64,000 nt of DNA from Ectopseudomonas mendocina (lineage in GTDB: Bacteria > Pseudomonadota > Gammaproteobacteria > Pseudomonadales > Pseudomonadaceae), in assembly GCF_008041835.1 (NCBI RefSeq), contig NZ_VRYE01000037.1:1-64000 (forward strand). The letters are read 5' to 3'. How positions within the stretch are numbered: position 1 is the first letter of the stretch; every line of letters starts with the position of its first letter. Below the pieces are notes generated by a model. It saw nothing but the letters and a program-made list of their open reading frames with translations. It ran no database searches and was not told the origin of the DNA. This document shows, in pieces, positions 1 through 10,395 of this stretch. The position numbers and the translations under genes were made by a program.

Positions 1-354
1 GCCGGCTCGGCTTTTCCCTATGGCTTCATCGTTTGCGCTGGCAGCACCTGCGCTGTGCTGGTGAGTCTTGGCATAGCTGCCATCAATGAACACCCACTCC
101 ATGTCGGGCTCCGCCACCAGCATCTTGAAGACCTTGAACCATTTGCCGGCAGCAGACCATGCGTTGAAGCGTTTGTAGACCTTATTCCAGTTACCAAACG
201 CCTTGGGCAGGTCTCTCCAGGGACATCCCGTGCGCATGCGGTACAGCATGCCCTCCACGGTCATTCGTAGATCACGCTTGTTGTAGATGGCCTTGTGCAG
301 GAGAATTTCCCGCAGCTTCGACCAATGCTCGTCGTTGAGTAGTAATTGGGGCAT
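1..354 (-). CDS. IS5-family transposase, N-terminal part, cut by window edge
   Basis: An open frame runs from an ATG at 354 down to base 1 without a stop, so only the first 118 residues are seen. It begins MPQLLLNDEHW and contains CPWRDLPKAFGNW and then FIDGSYAKTHQHS. These match the N-terminal domain and first catalytic Asp (FIDGS) of IS5-type DDE transposases that cut and paste an insertion sequence. The remaining catalytic Asp and Glu would lie left of the window. Many IS5 relatives split the transposase over two frames with programmed frameshifting; that cannot be judged here. The family call is sound; the exact IS name is not known. Confidence 0.85.
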   Translation of the reverse strand, partial: MPQLLLNDEHWSKLREILLHKAIYNKRDLRMTVEGMLYRMRTGCPWRDLPKAFGNWNKVYKRFNAWSAAGKWFKVFKMLVAEPDMEWVFIDGSYAKTHQHSAGAASANDEAIGKSRAG

Positions 355-358
355 TGCA

Positions 359-400
359 AGCTCGTATCGATGTCGGGTTAGAGCTTCAACGATACGAGCT
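359..400. repeat. 11-bp perfect inverted repeat just upstream of the transposase
   Basis: AGCTCGTATCG at 359-369 is repeated in inverted form at 390-400 with a 20-base spacer, immediately upstream of the transposase ATG. It may be part of the IS end, a transposase-binding site or a hairpin limiting its expression. I could not define the terminal inverted repeat or target duplication because the other IS end is outside the window. Confidence 0.6.
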
Positions 401-741
401 GGCTCTTATAGATCAATTGGTTGGCGCGAAACGGCAACAGACCCTAGCGTCGCGCACACAGGTGCCTTTCATCGCGTTCCAGCCCGTTATTAACCAGGCA
501 GCACCATACGCAGGCACTTTTCTTAAGGAACCTGACGGCCGTACTGAACAACGCCATGCAGCCAGTGCTGCCCGTATTGCCGGTAACCACCCGCAATATG
601 TGCAGCCGCTGCTCAACAGAGCATTGCCAGGGGCATCGCCCTTCTGAAACAGGCTGAAGCAAAACCGGATAGCCATTGCGTGGTTATAAAGTCGCACCCT
701 GGGCTATAAAGCCCGCCCTTTTGACAATAAGGAAGCGCGCC
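401..741. other. Gene-free stretch between IS end and transporter
   Basis: About 340 bases with no open frame that I recognise on either strand. The short open frames here have no ribosome site or recognisable motif. The insertion-sequence boundary probably lies in this stretch or at its left edge. The ribosome site of the transporter gene (AAGGAA, 729-734) is at its right end. Confidence 0.5.
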
Positions 742-2199
742 ATGGCCGTTACCACCCATGAATCCACGGCTGCTGCCAAAGCCGCCTGGATTGGCCTGAT
801 CTTGGGCCCCTTGCTACTGCTCGCCTGCCTGGTTACCGAACCACCAGCGGGGCTTTCCGAGACAGCCTGGGCCACCATTGGCCTGGCCTTGCTGATGGCA
901 ACCTGGTGGTCGACCGAGGCCATCCCGATTCCGGCCACCTCGCTGTTGCCAATCCTGTTGATCCCGGCGCTGGGCATCGACAGCCTCAACGCCGCGACCG
1001 CGCCCTATGCCAATCCGACCATCTACCTGTTCCTCGGTGGCTTCATCCTGGGCCTGGCCATGGAGCGCTGGAACCTGCACAAGCGCATCGCCTTGATGAC
1101 GCTGCTGGCCATGGGCAGCAAGCCGAGCAGGCAGATCGCCGGTTTCATGATGGCCACTGCCTTTCTCAGCATGTGGGTGAGCAATACCGCCACCACCATC
1201 ATGATGCTGCCCATCGGCCTGTCGGTGATCGCCATGCTCACCGGTGAAAATAAAACCAGCGAGACCGACCGCGAGCGCTTCGCCACCGCCCTGCTGCTGG
1301 CGATTGCCTATGCAGCAAGCCTGGGGGGGATCGCCACTTTGATCGGCACGCCGCCCAATGCACTACTGGCCGCCTTCCTGGCCGACAACTACGACGTACA
1401 GATCGGTTTTGGTCAGTGGATGCTGCTGGGTGTACCGGTATCCGCGATGATGCTGATCTTTACCTGGTGGTGGCTGACCCGTGGCGGCTTCAACCTCAGC
1501 GGGCATGACAGCACTCAACTGATCCGCAGCGAGCTGGCCGAGCTGGGCCCGCTGAGCCGGGGTGAGAAGCTGGTGGCACTGGTGTTCGTGGTCACGGCAC
1601 TGGCCTGGATATTCCAGCCGCTGATCGCCGACTGGGTATCGGGTGTGAACGACACCAGCATCGCCATCGCCGCTGCACTGGCGCTGTTCATCATCCCGGT
1701 AGACACCAAGAAACGTGTATTCCTGATGAACTGGGAAAGCGCCGGCAAACTGCCATGGGGTGCATTGCTGCTGTTCGGTGGCGGCTTGTCGCTGGCCGGC
1801 GTGATCCGCAGCTCCGGCCTGGCCGAGTGGATTGCACAGAGTCTCGGCGCATTGGGTGCCCTGCCCGTGATCGCGATAATCGGCGTGGTGGTGCTGGTGA
1901 TCATCTTCCTCACTGAAATCACCTCCAACACGGCGACTGCCGCCGCCTTCCTGCCGCTGCTGGGTGCGCTGGCCGTGGCTCAGGGGATGCCGGCCGAGCT
2001 GCTGGCGATTCCGGCCGCCATCGCCGCCAGCTGCGCCTTCATGATGCCGGTGGCGACACCACCGAACGCCATCGTGTTCGGTACCGGGCATATGAAGATT
2101 CAGTCGATGATCAAGGCCGGCTTCGCCCTCAACCTGTTCGGCGTGGTGGTCGTCACGCTGGCCTGCTACCTGCTGGTGGGTTTGATCTGGGCGCATTGA
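742..2199 (+). CDS. DASS/SLC13-family sodium:carboxylate (anion) symporter
   Basis: Inner-membrane transporter of 485 residues, expected to import di- or tricarboxylates with Na+. The frame is hydrophobic throughout and shows the two SNT motifs of the family (SNTATT near residue 147 and SNTATA near 395), which form the sodium and carboxylate sites, and the GTPPN (about 202) and ATPPNA (about 438) segments. An upstream in-frame ATG at 676 exists, but the ATG at 742 has AAGGAA eight bases before it and places MAVTTHES at the N-terminus, so I use it. It has no operon partner; an IS5 element lies upstream and tandem repeats downstream. The substrate cannot be deduced from sequence. Confidence 0.88.
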   Translation: MAVTTHESTAAAKAAWIGLILGPLLLLACLVTEPPAGLSETAWATIGLALLMATWWSTEAIPIPATSLLPILLIPALGIDSLNAATAPYANPTIYLFLGGFILGLAMERWNLHKRIALMTLLAMGSKPSRQIAGFMMATAFLSMWVSNTATTIMMLPIGLSVIAMLTGENKTSETDRERFATALLLAIAYAASLGGIATLIGTPPNALLAAFLADNYDVQIGFGQWMLLGVPVSAMMLIFTWWWLTRGGFNLSGHDSTQLIRSELAELGPLSRGEKLVALVFVVTALAWIFQPLIADWVSGVNDTSIAIAAALALFIIPVDTKKRVFLMNWESAGKLPWGALLLFGGGLSLAGVIRSSGLAEWIAQSLGALGALPVIAIIGVVVLVIIFLTEITSNTATAAAFLPLLGALAVAQGMPAELLAIPAAIAASCAFMMPVATPPNAIVFGTGHMKIQSMIKAGFALNLFGVVVVTLACYLLVGLIWAH

Positions 2200-2252
2200 G
2201 CCCGGAGCGAAGCTATCCGTTAGTCAAGCGTCAATGCGCCGCCCGTACAAGG

Positions 2253-2705
2253 GCGGCGCTGCACCGCGAATAGAGAGCGCCACAGCGACAAAGCTTCGCC
2301 CCGGGGCGCGGCTCCTACACAGAAACCCGGAACCCCCTACCCATAGGAGCGGCGCTGCACCGCGAATAGAGAGCGCCGCAGCGACAAAGCTTCGCCCCGG
2401 GGCTGGGCTCCTACACAGAAACCCGGCCCCCCCCTACCCGTAGGAGCGGCGCTGCACCGCGAATCGAGAGAATGCCACAGCGACAAAGCTTCGCCCCGGG
2501 GCGGGGCTCCTATACAGAAACCCGGAATACCCCCTACCCGTAGGAGCGGCGCCCCGCCGCGAATCGAGAGCGCGCCACAGCGACAAAGCTTCGCCCCGGG
2601 GCGGGGCTCCTACACAGAAACCCGCCCCCCTACCTGTAGGAGCGGCGCCCCGCCGCGAATCGAGAGCGCGCCGCAACGGCAAAGCTTCGCCACGGGGCAG
2701 GATTT
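2253..2705. repeat. About five tandem REP-like units of ~97 bp
   Basis: Units start near 2253 (partial), 2344, 2441, 2541 and 2637, spacings 97, 100 and 96 bases. Each begins TAGGAGCGGCGC, continues with a CGCGAATMGAGAG segment and the block GCGACAAAGCTTCGCC, and ends with GGGGCTCCTA plus an AAACCCG/CCCCTACC linker. TAGGAGC and GCTCCTA at the unit ends are inverted, so each unit can fold. The last unit decays after 2700. No gene is supported from here to 2849. The array follows the transporter stop directly and may act as a transcription or mRNA-end block. Confidence 0.85.
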
Positions 2706-2849
2706 CGACATGGATGCGGCACAGGAGCCACGCCGCGCGGCGAATCAAGCACGGCGCAAAGCCAAAACCTTCGCGCCGAAGTGCCTACGAAAGACGACCC
2801 GAGAAGTCTTATCTGAAATGCGGCGGGTTGCTCCCGCCCTATCCCGCGA

Positions 2850-3176
2850 TCAGCGATTCTGATAGTGGCGGAACAGCCCCGGAGGAATGCCGGAGCTGTC
2901 GGTATCCCGCCACGGCCCGCCGGCCTGTGGCGACCAGCTCCAGCCGCCATCCCAACGATAGAAGACGCGCTCGCGATAATAGAGATGGCGCCGACCTTCG
3001 ATCAGATACACGCCAAGCGCCGGGTTCCAGTGGCTGTTCACCCCTGGCGGCGGCGCGTAGCGCGGATGTGAGGGCTGCTGCACCGGTGGCAGATCACCGA
3101 CCGGTGCAGCCGGCTGCTGCAATACGCAGCCACTCAGGCCAAGGCCAAGCAGGCAAGTCAGTGCCAGGCGCCTCAC
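2850..3176 (-). CDS. Small lipoprotein at the end of the ccm operon
   Basis: A 108-residue protein with a lipoprotein signal: [17 protein letters not shown], lipobox LSGC with the acylated Cys at 17, followed by a Pro-rich stretch and an aromatic-rich C-terminal half ([18 protein letters not shown], then [11 protein letters not shown]). It is probably exported and anchored in a membrane. The start is GTG at 3174-3176, overlapping the stop of ccmI (GTGA), so it is translationally coupled to the cytochrome c maturation genes. Its biochemical role is unknown to me; operon position suggests, but does not prove, a link to envelope heme proteins. Confidence 0.75.
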   Translation of the reverse strand: MRRLALTCLLGLGLSGCVLQQPAAPVGDLPPVQQPSHPRYAPPPGVNSHWNPALGVYLIEGRRHLYYRERVFYRWDGGWSWSPQAGGPWRDTDSSGIPPGLFRHYQNR

Positions 3177-4384
3177 TGGGCCTGCCCGTCGCGGCTGTCG
3201 ATCAGTAGCGTCTGTACGTCAGTGGCCGTGTTGGCTACAGGACCGCTCTGGCCGATCCACTCACCCTGAGTGGCATTGCCGGCGCGCGATATACGCGCCA
3301 CCAGTTGCACCTGATCGAATTGGGAGATTTTCAGCTGTGGCATCATCGCGTCCACATCCGACAGGCTGACTTGCGCCGGCAGGTCGGAAACCTTCAGGCG
3401 CTTGACCGCCAACGGCATCGGCGGGCCACTGAGGGAACGGGCAAAGATGAACACAGCATCGTCCGGCTGCACGTTCTGCTGCACCTCGGGCGCCAGCGAT
3501 ACGCTGACCTGCAGTGCCTGAACCTTGGCGTCCGGCTCGGCTGCAGCGCTAGGCTGCTCGCCCTCAGCCATCTGCTGGCGGGCACGTTCGATACCACCGG
3601 CGATGGCCGCGCGGGACGGGTCCTGCTCCGGCAACACGGCGACCAGACGCTCCCAGTAGCGCACGGCATCGGCATAGCGCTGGCTTTCGTAGGCAGCGAT
3701 ACCCAGCAGACCGAGACTGGTGACCTCTTCCGGATCAGCCTGCAACGCTTCGTCGGTAAGCGCCTGCAGTCGCTCGTTCCACTGTTTGCCTTCGGCGAAA
3801 TACAGCGCCTGCGCCCATTGACCGAGCAGCTCCGGCGCACGTCCGGCGACGTCCACGGCACGCCCGAAGGCCTTGGCAGCATCTGCGGCACGCTCCTGCG
3901 CCATGTAGGTACGACCGAGGAAATACCAGGCCTCGGCGGAGTCCGGCTGCTGCTGCACGGTCTGCTCCAGGCGCGCAGTCATCTCCTCGATGCTCTGCGG
4001 CTGCGCAGCGGCCAGTTGGCGCGCCTGCACAACGTCATCGGCAGCGCCCCAGTGCAGGTACAGAGCCACGCCAAGTACCGGCACCAGCAGCGCCGAAATC
4101 AGCGGAATCTTGCCGCCAAGTACGCTGCTGCGACGCTGCACACCTTCAGTGTCATCCAGTAGTTCGCGCGCAGCCTCGGCGCGGCCGGCCTCCATCTGTG
4201 CATCGTCAAGCACGCCAGCCTGGCGCTGGGCTTCGAGCTCCTGCAGACGCTCCTGATAGAGCGTGACATTCAAAGCGGTACGGTCTTCTTCAGCCTGCAG
4301 CTTGCGAATGCGCAGCACGGGAATCAGTAGAAACGCCAGGGCAGTCAGCAACAGCAGCCCGGCGGGCAACCAGAAATCGATCAT
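3173..4384 (-). CDS. ccmI: CcmI, apocytochrome c chaperone of System I heme lyase
   Basis: 403 residues. Two N-terminal membrane helices (about 6-24 and 94-112) flank a cytoplasmic coiled region ([19 protein letters not shown]), followed by a large periplasmic part with TPR-like repeats ([20 protein letters not shown]) and a C-terminal domain. In System I the CcmI TPR region holds apocytochrome c and hands it to CcmF/CcmH for heme attachment. ATG at 4384 overlaps the ccmH stop by four bases. Also called cycH in Pseudomonas. Length and order in the operon are as expected. Confidence 0.93.
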   Translation of the reverse strand: MIDFWLPAGLLLLTALAFLLIPVLRIRKLQAEEDRTALNVTLYQERLQELEAQRQAGVLDDAQMEAGRAEAARELLDDTEGVQRRSSVLGGKIPLISALLVPVLGVALYLHWGAADDVVQARQLAAAQPQSIEEMTARLEQTVQQQPDSAEAWYFLGRTYMAQERAADAAKAFGRAVDVAGRAPELLGQWAQALYFAEGKQWNERLQALTDEALQADPEEVTSLGLLGIAAYESQRYADAVRYWERLVAVLPEQDPSRAAIAGGIERARQQMAEGEQPSAAAEPDAKVQALQVSVSLAPEVQQNVQPDDAVFIFARSLSGPPMPLAVKRLKVSDLPAQVSLSDVDAMMPQLKISQFDQVQLVARISRAGNATQGEWIGQSGPVANTATDVQTLLIDSRDGQAQ

Positions 4385-4869
4385 CGGTCTTTGTTGTCCT
4401 GAGAGTTTTGCTCGAGCAATGCGGCGAGGCGCGTATGCTCATCAAGGGAGAGGCCTGCGGCTGAACCGTCCTTGTTCTGGCTGCGGCGGCGAATGAGGAT
4501 CACGCCAAGCACGCCGAAGCCGATTACCAACATGCCGGCCGGGCCGTACCAGAGCAGCAGCGTGCGGCTGGTCAGCGGTGGTTTGTAGAGGACGAAATCA
4601 CCATAGCGGGAAACCAGGAAATCGATGATCTCGTCGTTGCTCTTGCCCTCTTCGAGCATGCGGAAGATCTCATTGCGCAGGTCCGTGGCGATCGGTGCAT
4701 CGGAGTCGGCGATGTTCTGATTCTGGCACTTCGGGCAGCGTAACTCTTCGATCAGGCTGCGATAGCGCTGACGCTCGGCCTCGTTGGCGAACTCGAAGGT
4801 ATCGATGGCGGCATGGGCGCTGGCCAACAGCCCTAGCGCCAAACCGGCAGAAATCAACAAACGCTTCAT
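4381..4869 (-). CDS. ccmH: CcmH, thiol-oxidoreductase of cytochrome c maturation
   Basis: 162 residues with a cleavable signal ([20 protein letters not shown]), the family motif [14 protein letters not shown] holding redox Cys 45 and 48, and one membrane helix near 103-126 followed by an Arg-rich cytoplasmic tail. CcmH reduces the CXXCH thiols of apocytochrome c in the periplasm and works with CcmG and CcmF. This is the short form without a fused CcmI domain; CcmI is the separate next gene, overlapping by four bases. Confidence 0.95.
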   Translation of the reverse strand: MKRLLISAGLALGLLASAHAAIDTFEFANEAERQRYRSLIEELRCPKCQNQNIADSDAPIATDLRNEIFRMLEEGKSNDEIIDFLVSRYGDFVLYKPPLTSRTLLLWYGPAGMLVIGFGVLGVILIRRRSQNKDGSAAGLSLDEHTRLAALLEQNSQDNKDR

Positions 4870-5405
4870 GGCTGGGCCTCGTCAACCAATTGCTGGTAGA
4901 TCGGCGCCAGCGTCTCGCGCCAGACCCGCTCATCGATGGTGCCGACGAACTTGTGGCGAATGATGCCCTTGGCATCGACGAAGAAGGTTTCCGGCGCGCC
5001 GTATACCCCCAAGTCCAACCCCAGGCTGCCCTTGGCATCCTCGATATTGAGCTGATAGGGATTGTGCAGATCGCGCAGCCATTGCTGCGCCGGCTCGCGC
5101 TGATCCTTGTAGTTGACCCCATGGATCACCACGCCGGCCTCGGCCAGCTTGTTCAGCACCGGATGCTCGTGTCGGCAAGCCGGGCACCAGGTCGCCCAGA
5201 CATTGACCAGCGCCGGCTTACCCTTGATGTCGGCCTCGCTGAGCGTGCGCTCGGGATCGTCCAGCGACGGCAGGCTGAAAGCCGGGAACGGCTTGCCGAT
5301 CAGCGCCGAAGGCAGTTCGGACGGATCGAGGAACAGGCCGCGATAGAGAAATACGGCAATCGCCAGAAAAGCCAGCAGCGGCAACAGCAGCAGCAAACGT
5401 CTCAT
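4866..5405 (-). CDS. ccmG: CcmG/DsbE, thioredoxin-like periplasmic reductant
   Basis: 179 residues. An N-terminal membrane anchor (RLLLLLPLLAFLAIAVFLY) is followed by a thioredoxin fold with WATWCPACRHEHP, active-site Cys 74 and 77, and the typical GVNYKD segment. It passes reducing power to CcmH and apocytochrome c. Start and stop overlap its neighbours ccmF and ccmH by four bases, showing tight coupling within the operon. Confidence 0.95.
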   Translation of the reverse strand: MRRLLLLLPLLAFLAIAVFLYRGLFLDPSELPSALIGKPFPAFSLPSLDDPERTLSEADIKGKPALVNVWATWCPACRHEHPVLNKLAEAGVVIHGVNYKDQREPAQQWLRDLHNPYQLNIEDAKGSLGLDLGVYGAPETFFVDAKGIIRHKFVGTIDERVWRETLAPIYQQLVDEAQP

Positions 5406-7375
5406 GCACTGGCCTCCTGCATACCCAGGGCTTCCCGCACGCGGGTACGCACCTTGATCCGGTAGCGCTTGTCAGCGGCAGCCAGGAAGCCGCCCAGCGC
5501 CATCAGCAAACCACCCAGCCAGATCCAGCGGACGAAGGGCTTGATGTGGATGCGCACGGCCCAGGCACCCTGCTCCAGCGGCTCACCCAGGGCGACGAAC
5601 AGATCGCGGGTGAAGCCGGCATCGATACCGGCTTCGGTCATGGTGGTCTGTTGCACGGTGTACAGGCGCTTCTCCGGGTGCAGCACCTTGATCTGCCGCT
5701 CACCGGCGAACACGCGCACCGTGCCCTTGTCCGACGTGAAGTTGGGACCTTCGTGGTGCACCGCACCGTCGAACTGGAAACGATAGCCACCCAGCTCAAC
5801 GGAGTCGCCCGGCGCCATGCGCAGATCGCGCTCGTAGCTGCCCAGGCTGGTCAGCACCACACCGACGGCGCAGACGGCAAAACCCAGGTGGGCGATCTGC
5901 ATGCCCCAGTAACTGCGGCCCAAGCCCGGCAGCCCCTTGAGCAGGCCCTTGTGCCGGGTCTTGTCGAGAATGTCGCGCGCGCCCGCCAGGATCACCCAGA
6001 AGGCCAGCAGGCACACCGCAAGCACAGCCCAGTGGAAATCGCCATGCAGGAAGGTCGCGATCACCGCCAGCACCACGCTGGCCACCAGCACCGGTGCCAG
6101 CATGCCGGCCAGCCATTTCACCGGCGTATCCTTCCAGCGCACCAGTACGCCAACGCTGATGACCGCCATCAGCAGTGCCATCAAAGGCAGGAACAGCGCG
6201 TTGAAATAAGGCGGGCCAACTGACAGCTTGGCGCCGGTCAGCGCATCGAGCACCAGCGGGTAGAGCGTGCCGAGCAGGATCATCGCGGCCGACACCACCA
6301 GCACGATGTTGTTGACCAACAGCAGCGTCTCACGCGACCACAAGCCAAAGCCGACCTGGCTCTTGACCACCGGCGCGCGCACGGCGAACAACGCTAGGGA
6401 ACCGCCCACCACCACCAGCAGGAAGGCGAGGATGAACACGCCGCGTTCCGGGTCGGTGGCGAAGGCATGCACCGAGGTGAGCACGCCCGAGCGAACCAGG
6501 AAGGTGCCGAGCAGGCTGAGGGAGAAGGCGGCGATGGCCAGCAACACCGTCCAGCTCTTGAACACGCCACGCTTCTCGGTGACTGCCAGCGAGTGAATCA
6601 GCGCAGTACCCACCAGCCAGGGCATGAAGGAGGCGTTCTCTACCGGATCCCAGAACCACCAGCCGCCCCAGCCCAGCTCGTAGTAAGCCCACCAGGAACC
6701 CAGGGCGATACCGATACCGAGGAAAGCCCAGGCAACGGTAGTCCAGGGCCGCGACCAGCGCGCCCAGGCAGCATCGAGCTTGCCGCCGAGCAATGCGGCG
6801 ATGGCGAAGGCAAAGGCCACCGAGAAACCGACGTAGCCCATATACAGCATCGGCGGATGGACGATCAGACCGAAATCCTGCAGCAGCGGGTTGAGATCGC
6901 GGCCGTCAGCTGGCGCATTCGGCAGCAGGCGCTCGAAGGGGTTGGAGGTGATGATCATAAACAGCAAAAAACCAATGCTGATCATGCCCATCACTGCCAG
7001 TACGCGGGCCAGCATCTCCTCCGGCAGGTGGCGCGAGAAGATCGCCACGGCGAAGGTCCAGCCAGCCATAATCAGCGCCCACAGCAGCAGAGAGCCTTCG
7101 TGCGCGCCCCATACCGCGCTGAACTTGTAGTACCAGGGCAGTGCCGTATTGGAGTTGTTGGCCACGTAGGCGACGGAGAAATCGTCGACCATGAAGGCGT
7201 AGGTCAGGCAGATGAAGGAAAACAACAGAAAGGCGAACTGACCCCAGGCAGCCGGCTGCGCCAGGCTCATCCATTGGTGGTCACCGCGCCAGGCACCGAT
7301 CAGCGGCAGCGTCGCCTGTACCAGGCACAGGCACAGCGCCAGAATCATCGCCAGATGGCCGAGCTCGGGAATCAT
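5402..7375 (-). CDS. ccmF: CcmF, heme lyase core subunit
   Basis: 657-residue polytopic membrane protein. It holds the tryptophan-rich WWD domain ([20 protein letters not shown]) that presents heme in the periplasm, and many membrane helices along its length; the family's conserved His ligands for heme are expected in the loops. CcmF takes heme from holo-CcmE and attaches it to the apocytochrome CXXCH motif with CcmH and CcmI. Full length for the family and overlapping both neighbours by four bases. Confidence 0.95.
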   Translation of the reverse strand: MIPELGHLAMILALCLCLVQATLPLIGAWRGDHQWMSLAQPAAWGQFAFLLFSFICLTYAFMVDDFSVAYVANNSNTALPWYYKFSAVWGAHEGSLLLWALIMAGWTFAVAIFSRHLPEEMLARVLAVMGMISIGFLLFMIITSNPFERLLPNAPADGRDLNPLLQDFGLIVHPPMLYMGYVGFSVAFAFAIAALLGGKLDAAWARWSRPWTTVAWAFLGIGIALGSWWAYYELGWGGWWFWDPVENASFMPWLVGTALIHSLAVTEKRGVFKSWTVLLAIAAFSLSLLGTFLVRSGVLTSVHAFATDPERGVFILAFLLVVVGGSLALFAVRAPVVKSQVGFGLWSRETLLLVNNIVLVVSAAMILLGTLYPLVLDALTGAKLSVGPPYFNALFLPLMALLMAVISVGVLVRWKDTPVKWLAGMLAPVLVASVVLAVIATFLHGDFHWAVLAVCLLAFWVILAGARDILDKTRHKGLLKGLPGLGRSYWGMQIAHLGFAVCAVGVVLTSLGSYERDLRMAPGDSVELGGYRFQFDGAVHHEGPNFTSDKGTVRVFAGERQIKVLHPEKRLYTVQQTTMTEAGIDAGFTRDLFVALGEPLEQGAWAVRIHIKPFVRWIWLGGLLMALGGFLAAADKRYRIKVRTRVREALGMQEASA

Positions 7376-7860
7376 TGTGCGCTCTCCTGCTGATAGCCTT
7401 GTTTGGCGGCCTTGGCCTCGTTGTGCTTCTGCATCATTCCGCTCTTTTCCAGCGCCTGCATGACTTCAGGCGGCATGTAGTTCTCGTCGTGCTTGGCCAG
7501 TACCTCGTCAGCCACCAACACGCCCTCAGCATTGACCCGGCCCAGAGCGACGATGCCCTGCCCCTCACGGAACAGATCCGGCAGGATGCCGCTGTAGCGA
7601 ATGGTCACGCCATGGGCGCCATCGGTGACGACGAAGTCGACTTCCAGTGTATCGGGGGAGCGCTTAACCGAGCCCTCTTCGACCAGACCACCGGCACGAA
7701 TGCGCGTGCCCTCGGGCGCATCGCCATTGGCGATCTGACTCGGGGTGTAGAACAGGTTGATGTTCTCCTGCAGCGCGGTCAGCGCCAGCGCCACGGCGAT
7801 GCTGACGCCACAGAGGATGGCCAGAACGATGTACAGGCGTTTCTTGCGAACCGGATTCAC
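7372..7860 (-). CDS. ccmE: CcmE, periplasmic heme chaperone
   Basis: 162 residues with an N-terminal anchor helix (about 9-29) and an OB-fold periplasmic domain. The covalent heme-binding His is H124 in [14 protein letters not shown]. CcmE receives heme at the CcmABCD complex and carries it to CcmF. The start is GTG (7858-7860), overlapping the ccmD stop as GTGA; no ATG offers a better start. Confidence 0.95.
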   Translation of the reverse strand: MNPVRKKRLYIVLAILCGVSIAVALALTALQENINLFYTPSQIANGDAPEGTRIRAGGLVEEGSVKRSPDTLEVDFVVTDGAHGVTIRYSGILPDLFREGQGIVALGRVNAEGVLVADEVLAKHDENYMPPEVMQALEKSGMMQKHNEAKAAKQGYQQESAQ

Positions 7861-8033
7861 TTTGACTTCTCCCGGCGCAAACGACGCGCCTCGTCTTGCA
7901 GGTAACGGCGGCGCGCCAGGATTGGCAGCACCACATTCAACGCCAGGATCGCCAGGCTGACGCCGTAGGCACTCCAGACGAATACACCATGAGTGCCCAT
8001 GGCGAGAAACTCGGAGAACGACGCGAAACTCAT
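7857..8033 (-). CDS. ccmD: CcmD, small membrane subunit of the heme-release complex
   Basis: 58 residues starting [16 protein letters not shown], one membrane helix ([20 protein letters not shown]) and a basic cytoplasmic tail, the usual CcmD layout. CcmD holds CcmC and the CcmAB transporter together and is needed to release holo-CcmE. I prefer the ATG at 8031-8033, which overlaps the ccmC stop, over an in-frame start 14 codons upstream that would lie inside ccmC. Confidence 0.9.
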   Translation of the reverse strand: MSFASFSEFLAMGTHGVFVWSAYGVSLAILALNVVLPILARRRYLQDEARRLRREKSK

Positions 8034-8785
8034 GCCTTGCCCTCCACCAATGTCTGCACTTCGGCTTTCACCCAACTGCTGCGCGCTTCACGCTTGAGCA
8101 CTTCAAGACGCATGCGATAGAGCAGCACGGCGCCGAAGAAGCAGTAGAAACCCAGCACGGCCAGCAGCAGCGGCAGCCACATCTCCATCGGCATGGCCGG
8201 TTTTTCGGTGATCTTGAAAGTGGCGGTCTGGTGCAGTGAGTTCCACCATTCCACCGAGTACTTGATGATCGGGATATTGACCACGCCGACGATGGCCAGC
8301 ACGGCGCAGGCCTTGGCGGCACTGTCGCGATTGCTGATGGCGTTACCCAGGGCAATCACGCCGAAATACAGGAACAGCAGGATCAGCATCGAGGTCAGGC
8401 GCGCGTCCCACACCCAGTAGGTACCCCAGGTCGGTTTGCCCCAGATGGCCCCCGTGAGCAATGCGATGGCGGTCATCCAGGCGCCAATGGGCGCAGCCTG
8501 CTGCAGGGCGACATCGGCCAGCTTCATCTTCCACACCAGCCCGACCAGGCCGGCGATCGCCAGCGTCACATAGATCGACTGGGCCAGGAAAGCCGCCGGA
8601 ACATGAATGTAGATGATGCGAAAGCTATTGCCCTGCTGGTAGTCCGGTGGTGCGAAAGCCAGGCCCCAGACCAGACCGGCAACGATCAGCAACACGGCAG
8701 CGACACTGAGCCAGGGCAGCCAGCGGCCGCTCATCTCATAGAACCACTTGGGCGAACCCCACTTGTGAAACCACGTCCAGTTCAT
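8030..8785 (-). CDS. ccmC: CcmC, heme handling/delivery protein
   Basis: 251 residues, six expected membrane helices, with the WWD-type periplasmic segment [13 protein letters not shown] and conserved flanking His residues ([10 protein letters not shown]). It loads heme onto CcmE. It is preceded by a 93-base gap containing a REP hairpin, so ccmC is the one gene of the operon not overlapping its upstream neighbour (ccmB). Confidence 0.95.
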   Translation of the reverse strand: MNWTWFHKWGSPKWFYEMSGRWLPWLSVAAVLLIVAGLVWGLAFAPPDYQQGNSFRIIYIHVPAAFLAQSIYVTLAIAGLVGLVWKMKLADVALQQAAPIGAWMTAIALLTGAIWGKPTWGTYWVWDARLTSMLILLFLYFGVIALGNAISNRDSAAKACAVLAIVGVVNIPIIKYSVEWWNSLHQTATFKITEKPAMPMEMWLPLLLAVLGFYCFFGAVLLYRMRLEVLKREARSSWVKAEVQTLVEGKA

Positions 8786-8807
8786 TCAGATCGCTCATCA
8801 TCTACAG

Positions 8808-8864
8808 GTAGCCCGGCGGCAATCCGGGAGGCTATCGACAGCTCCCGGATTGCCTCCGGGCTAC
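8808..8864. repeat. REP hairpin between ccmB and ccmC
   Basis: GTAGCCCGGCGGCAATCCGG at 8808-8827 and on to 8830 is mirrored at 8842-8864 with one mismatch: 23-base arms around an 11-base loop. The same GTAGCCCGGAT..ATCCGGG family occurs at 54957-55024. It sits within the ccm operon and lacks a T-run, so it may stabilise or process mRNA rather than terminate transcription. Confidence 0.85.
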
Positions 8865-8878
8865 ATCACGGTTCGTTC

Positions 8879-9550
8879 TTATTCGCCGACACTGATGGTC
8901 AGACCGGCGGCAATCGCAAAAGGTGTCAGGGTCACCGCCAGGGCAGTGAGGCTGGCCAGCCACAACAGGTGGCCGCTCGCCGGCAATCCTTGCAAAGCCG
9001 CCTGCAACGCCCCGCTGCCAAGAATCAGCACCGGGATGTACAGCGGCAGGATCAACAGCGCCAGCAGCAGACCGCCGCGCTTCAGACCCACGGTAAGCGC
9101 CGCGCCTACCGCACCGAGCAGGCTCAGCACCGGGGTGCCGAGCAGCAGGGAAATCAGCAGTACCGGCAGGCAACGCCCGGGCAGACCGAGCATCAGCGCC
9201 AGCACGGGCGCCAGCAAAACCAGCGCCAGACCGCTGAAAAGCCAGTGTGCCAGCACCTTGGCCAAGACCAGAAGAGGCAGGGGGTGCGACGAAAGGACCC
9301 ACTGTTCGAGCGAGCCATCCTCGAAATCACTGCGGAAAAGCCCGTCCAGCGAGAGCAGCACGGCCAAAAGGGCTGCGACCCAGACCAGGCCGGGGGAAAG
9401 GGTTTGCAACAATTGCGTCTGCGGCCCTACCGCCAGCGGGAACAGCGCAATGACGATGGCGAAGAACACCAGCGGGTTGGCCAGATCGGACGGGCGGCGA
9501 GCGAGCAGACGCATTTCGCGCGACAGCAGCTGAGTGAAGACGTTACTCAT
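8879..9550 (-). CDS. ccmB: CcmB, membrane subunit of the CcmAB ABC exporter
   Basis: 223 residues, highly hydrophobic, with the family features [13 protein letters not shown] near residue 75 and six expected helices. With CcmA it forms the ABC unit whose ATP hydrolysis releases holo-CcmE from CcmCD. ATG at 9550 overlaps the ccmA stop by four bases. Confidence 0.95.
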   Translation of the reverse strand: MSNVFTQLLSREMRLLARRPSDLANPLVFFAIVIALFPLAVGPQTQLLQTLSPGLVWVAALLAVLLSLDGLFRSDFEDGSLEQWVLSSHPLPLLVLAKVLAHWLFSGLALVLLAPVLALMLGLPGRCLPVLLISLLLGTPVLSLLGAVGAALTVGLKRGGLLLALLILPLYIPVLILGSGALQAALQGLPASGHLLWLASLTALAVTLTPFAIAAGLTISVGE

Positions 9551-10191
9551 GCGGCGTGTTGCCCCAGATCCAGATCGCGGTAGGTAACCGGCTTGTGCTG
9601 CAGGCTGTGGTGCGTGGTCAGCACCACGACGCCGCCGCGCTCACAATGAGCGGCCAGGTGCGCTTCGAGTTGTGCCACGCCGCTCTTGTCCAGCGCGGTG
9701 AAGGGCTCATCGAGCACCCACAAGGGCGGCGTGTCTTCCAGATACAGGCGCGCCAGGGCTACCCGACGCTGTTGGCCGGCGGACAGAGTGTGACAGGGAA
9801 CGTCTTCGAAACCACGCAGGCCGACCGCCTCCAGCGCCTGCCAGATCGCCTCGCGGCTCGCCGGACGGTGCAAGGCGCAGAGCCAGGCCAGGTTCTCTTC
9901 GGCGCTCAGCAGGCCCTTGATGCCGGCAGCATGGCCGATCCACAACAGGTTACGTGCCAGCTCGCTGCGTTGCTCGTTCAGCGCCTGCCCCTGCAACAGA
10001 ATATCGCCGGAAGTCGGCTGGCGCAGTCCGGCAATCAGGCGTAACAGACTGGTCTTGCCGCTGCCGTTGGGGCCGCTGATCTGCAGCATGTCACCGGGTT
10101 GCAGGGCGAAATGCAGCTGCTCGAAGAGCATGCGCCAGTCCCGCTCACAGCTGAGCGCCACGGCTTCGAGAAGGGGTACGGGACGGGTCAT
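9547..10191 (-). CDS. ccmA: CcmA, ATPase of the cytochrome c maturation ABC unit
   Basis: 214-residue ABC ATPase: Walker A GPNGSGKT at 40-47, signature [14 protein letters not shown], Walker [13 protein letters not shown], and a switch His in LTTHHSL. It is the first gene of the ccm operon, divergent from the FliK-like gene across 204 bases. Full length. Confidence 0.96.
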   Translation of the reverse strand: MTRPVPLLEAVALSCERDWRMLFEQLHFALQPGDMLQISGPNGSGKTSLLRLIAGLRQPTSGDILLQGQALNEQRSELARNLLWIGHAAGIKGLLSAEENLAWLCALHRPASREAIWQALEAVGLRGFEDVPCHTLSAGQQRRVALARLYLEDTPPLWVLDEPFTALDKSGVAQLEAHLAAHCERGGVVVLTTHHSLQHKPVTYRDLDLGQHAA

Positions 10192-10273
10192 CGATACCTG
10201 GCAGGGTTAAAGTCGACGGTGCTCCGGCCGCTATACTGAAGCGGGCCGGAAGTGCGCTACGCAACGGGCCGGC

Positions 10274-10279
10274 ATTATA
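10274..10279 (-). promoter_or_regulatory. Possible -10 element for the ccm operon
   Basis: On the minus strand TATAAT occurs about 83 bases upstream of ccmA. No good -35 hexamer stands at 16-18 bases from it, so this is a weak single-element call for a sigma-70 promoter in the ccmA/FliK-like divergent gap. Confidence 0.3.
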
Positions 10280-10395
10280 CATGGCGCATCACTGTCCCCG
10301 CAGTCAGCATTTTCGACAGGGTGTTAATCTGTGTCAGGTAAAACGACCATAGAGCCTGCTGGCATAGCGGTACGCCACAAGATACCCGAGAGCCC

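Noticed and set aside
354-697. Two open frames of about 95 residues beside the IS end
   Set aside because: Opposite strands, no ribosome site, no family resemblance; likely chance frames.
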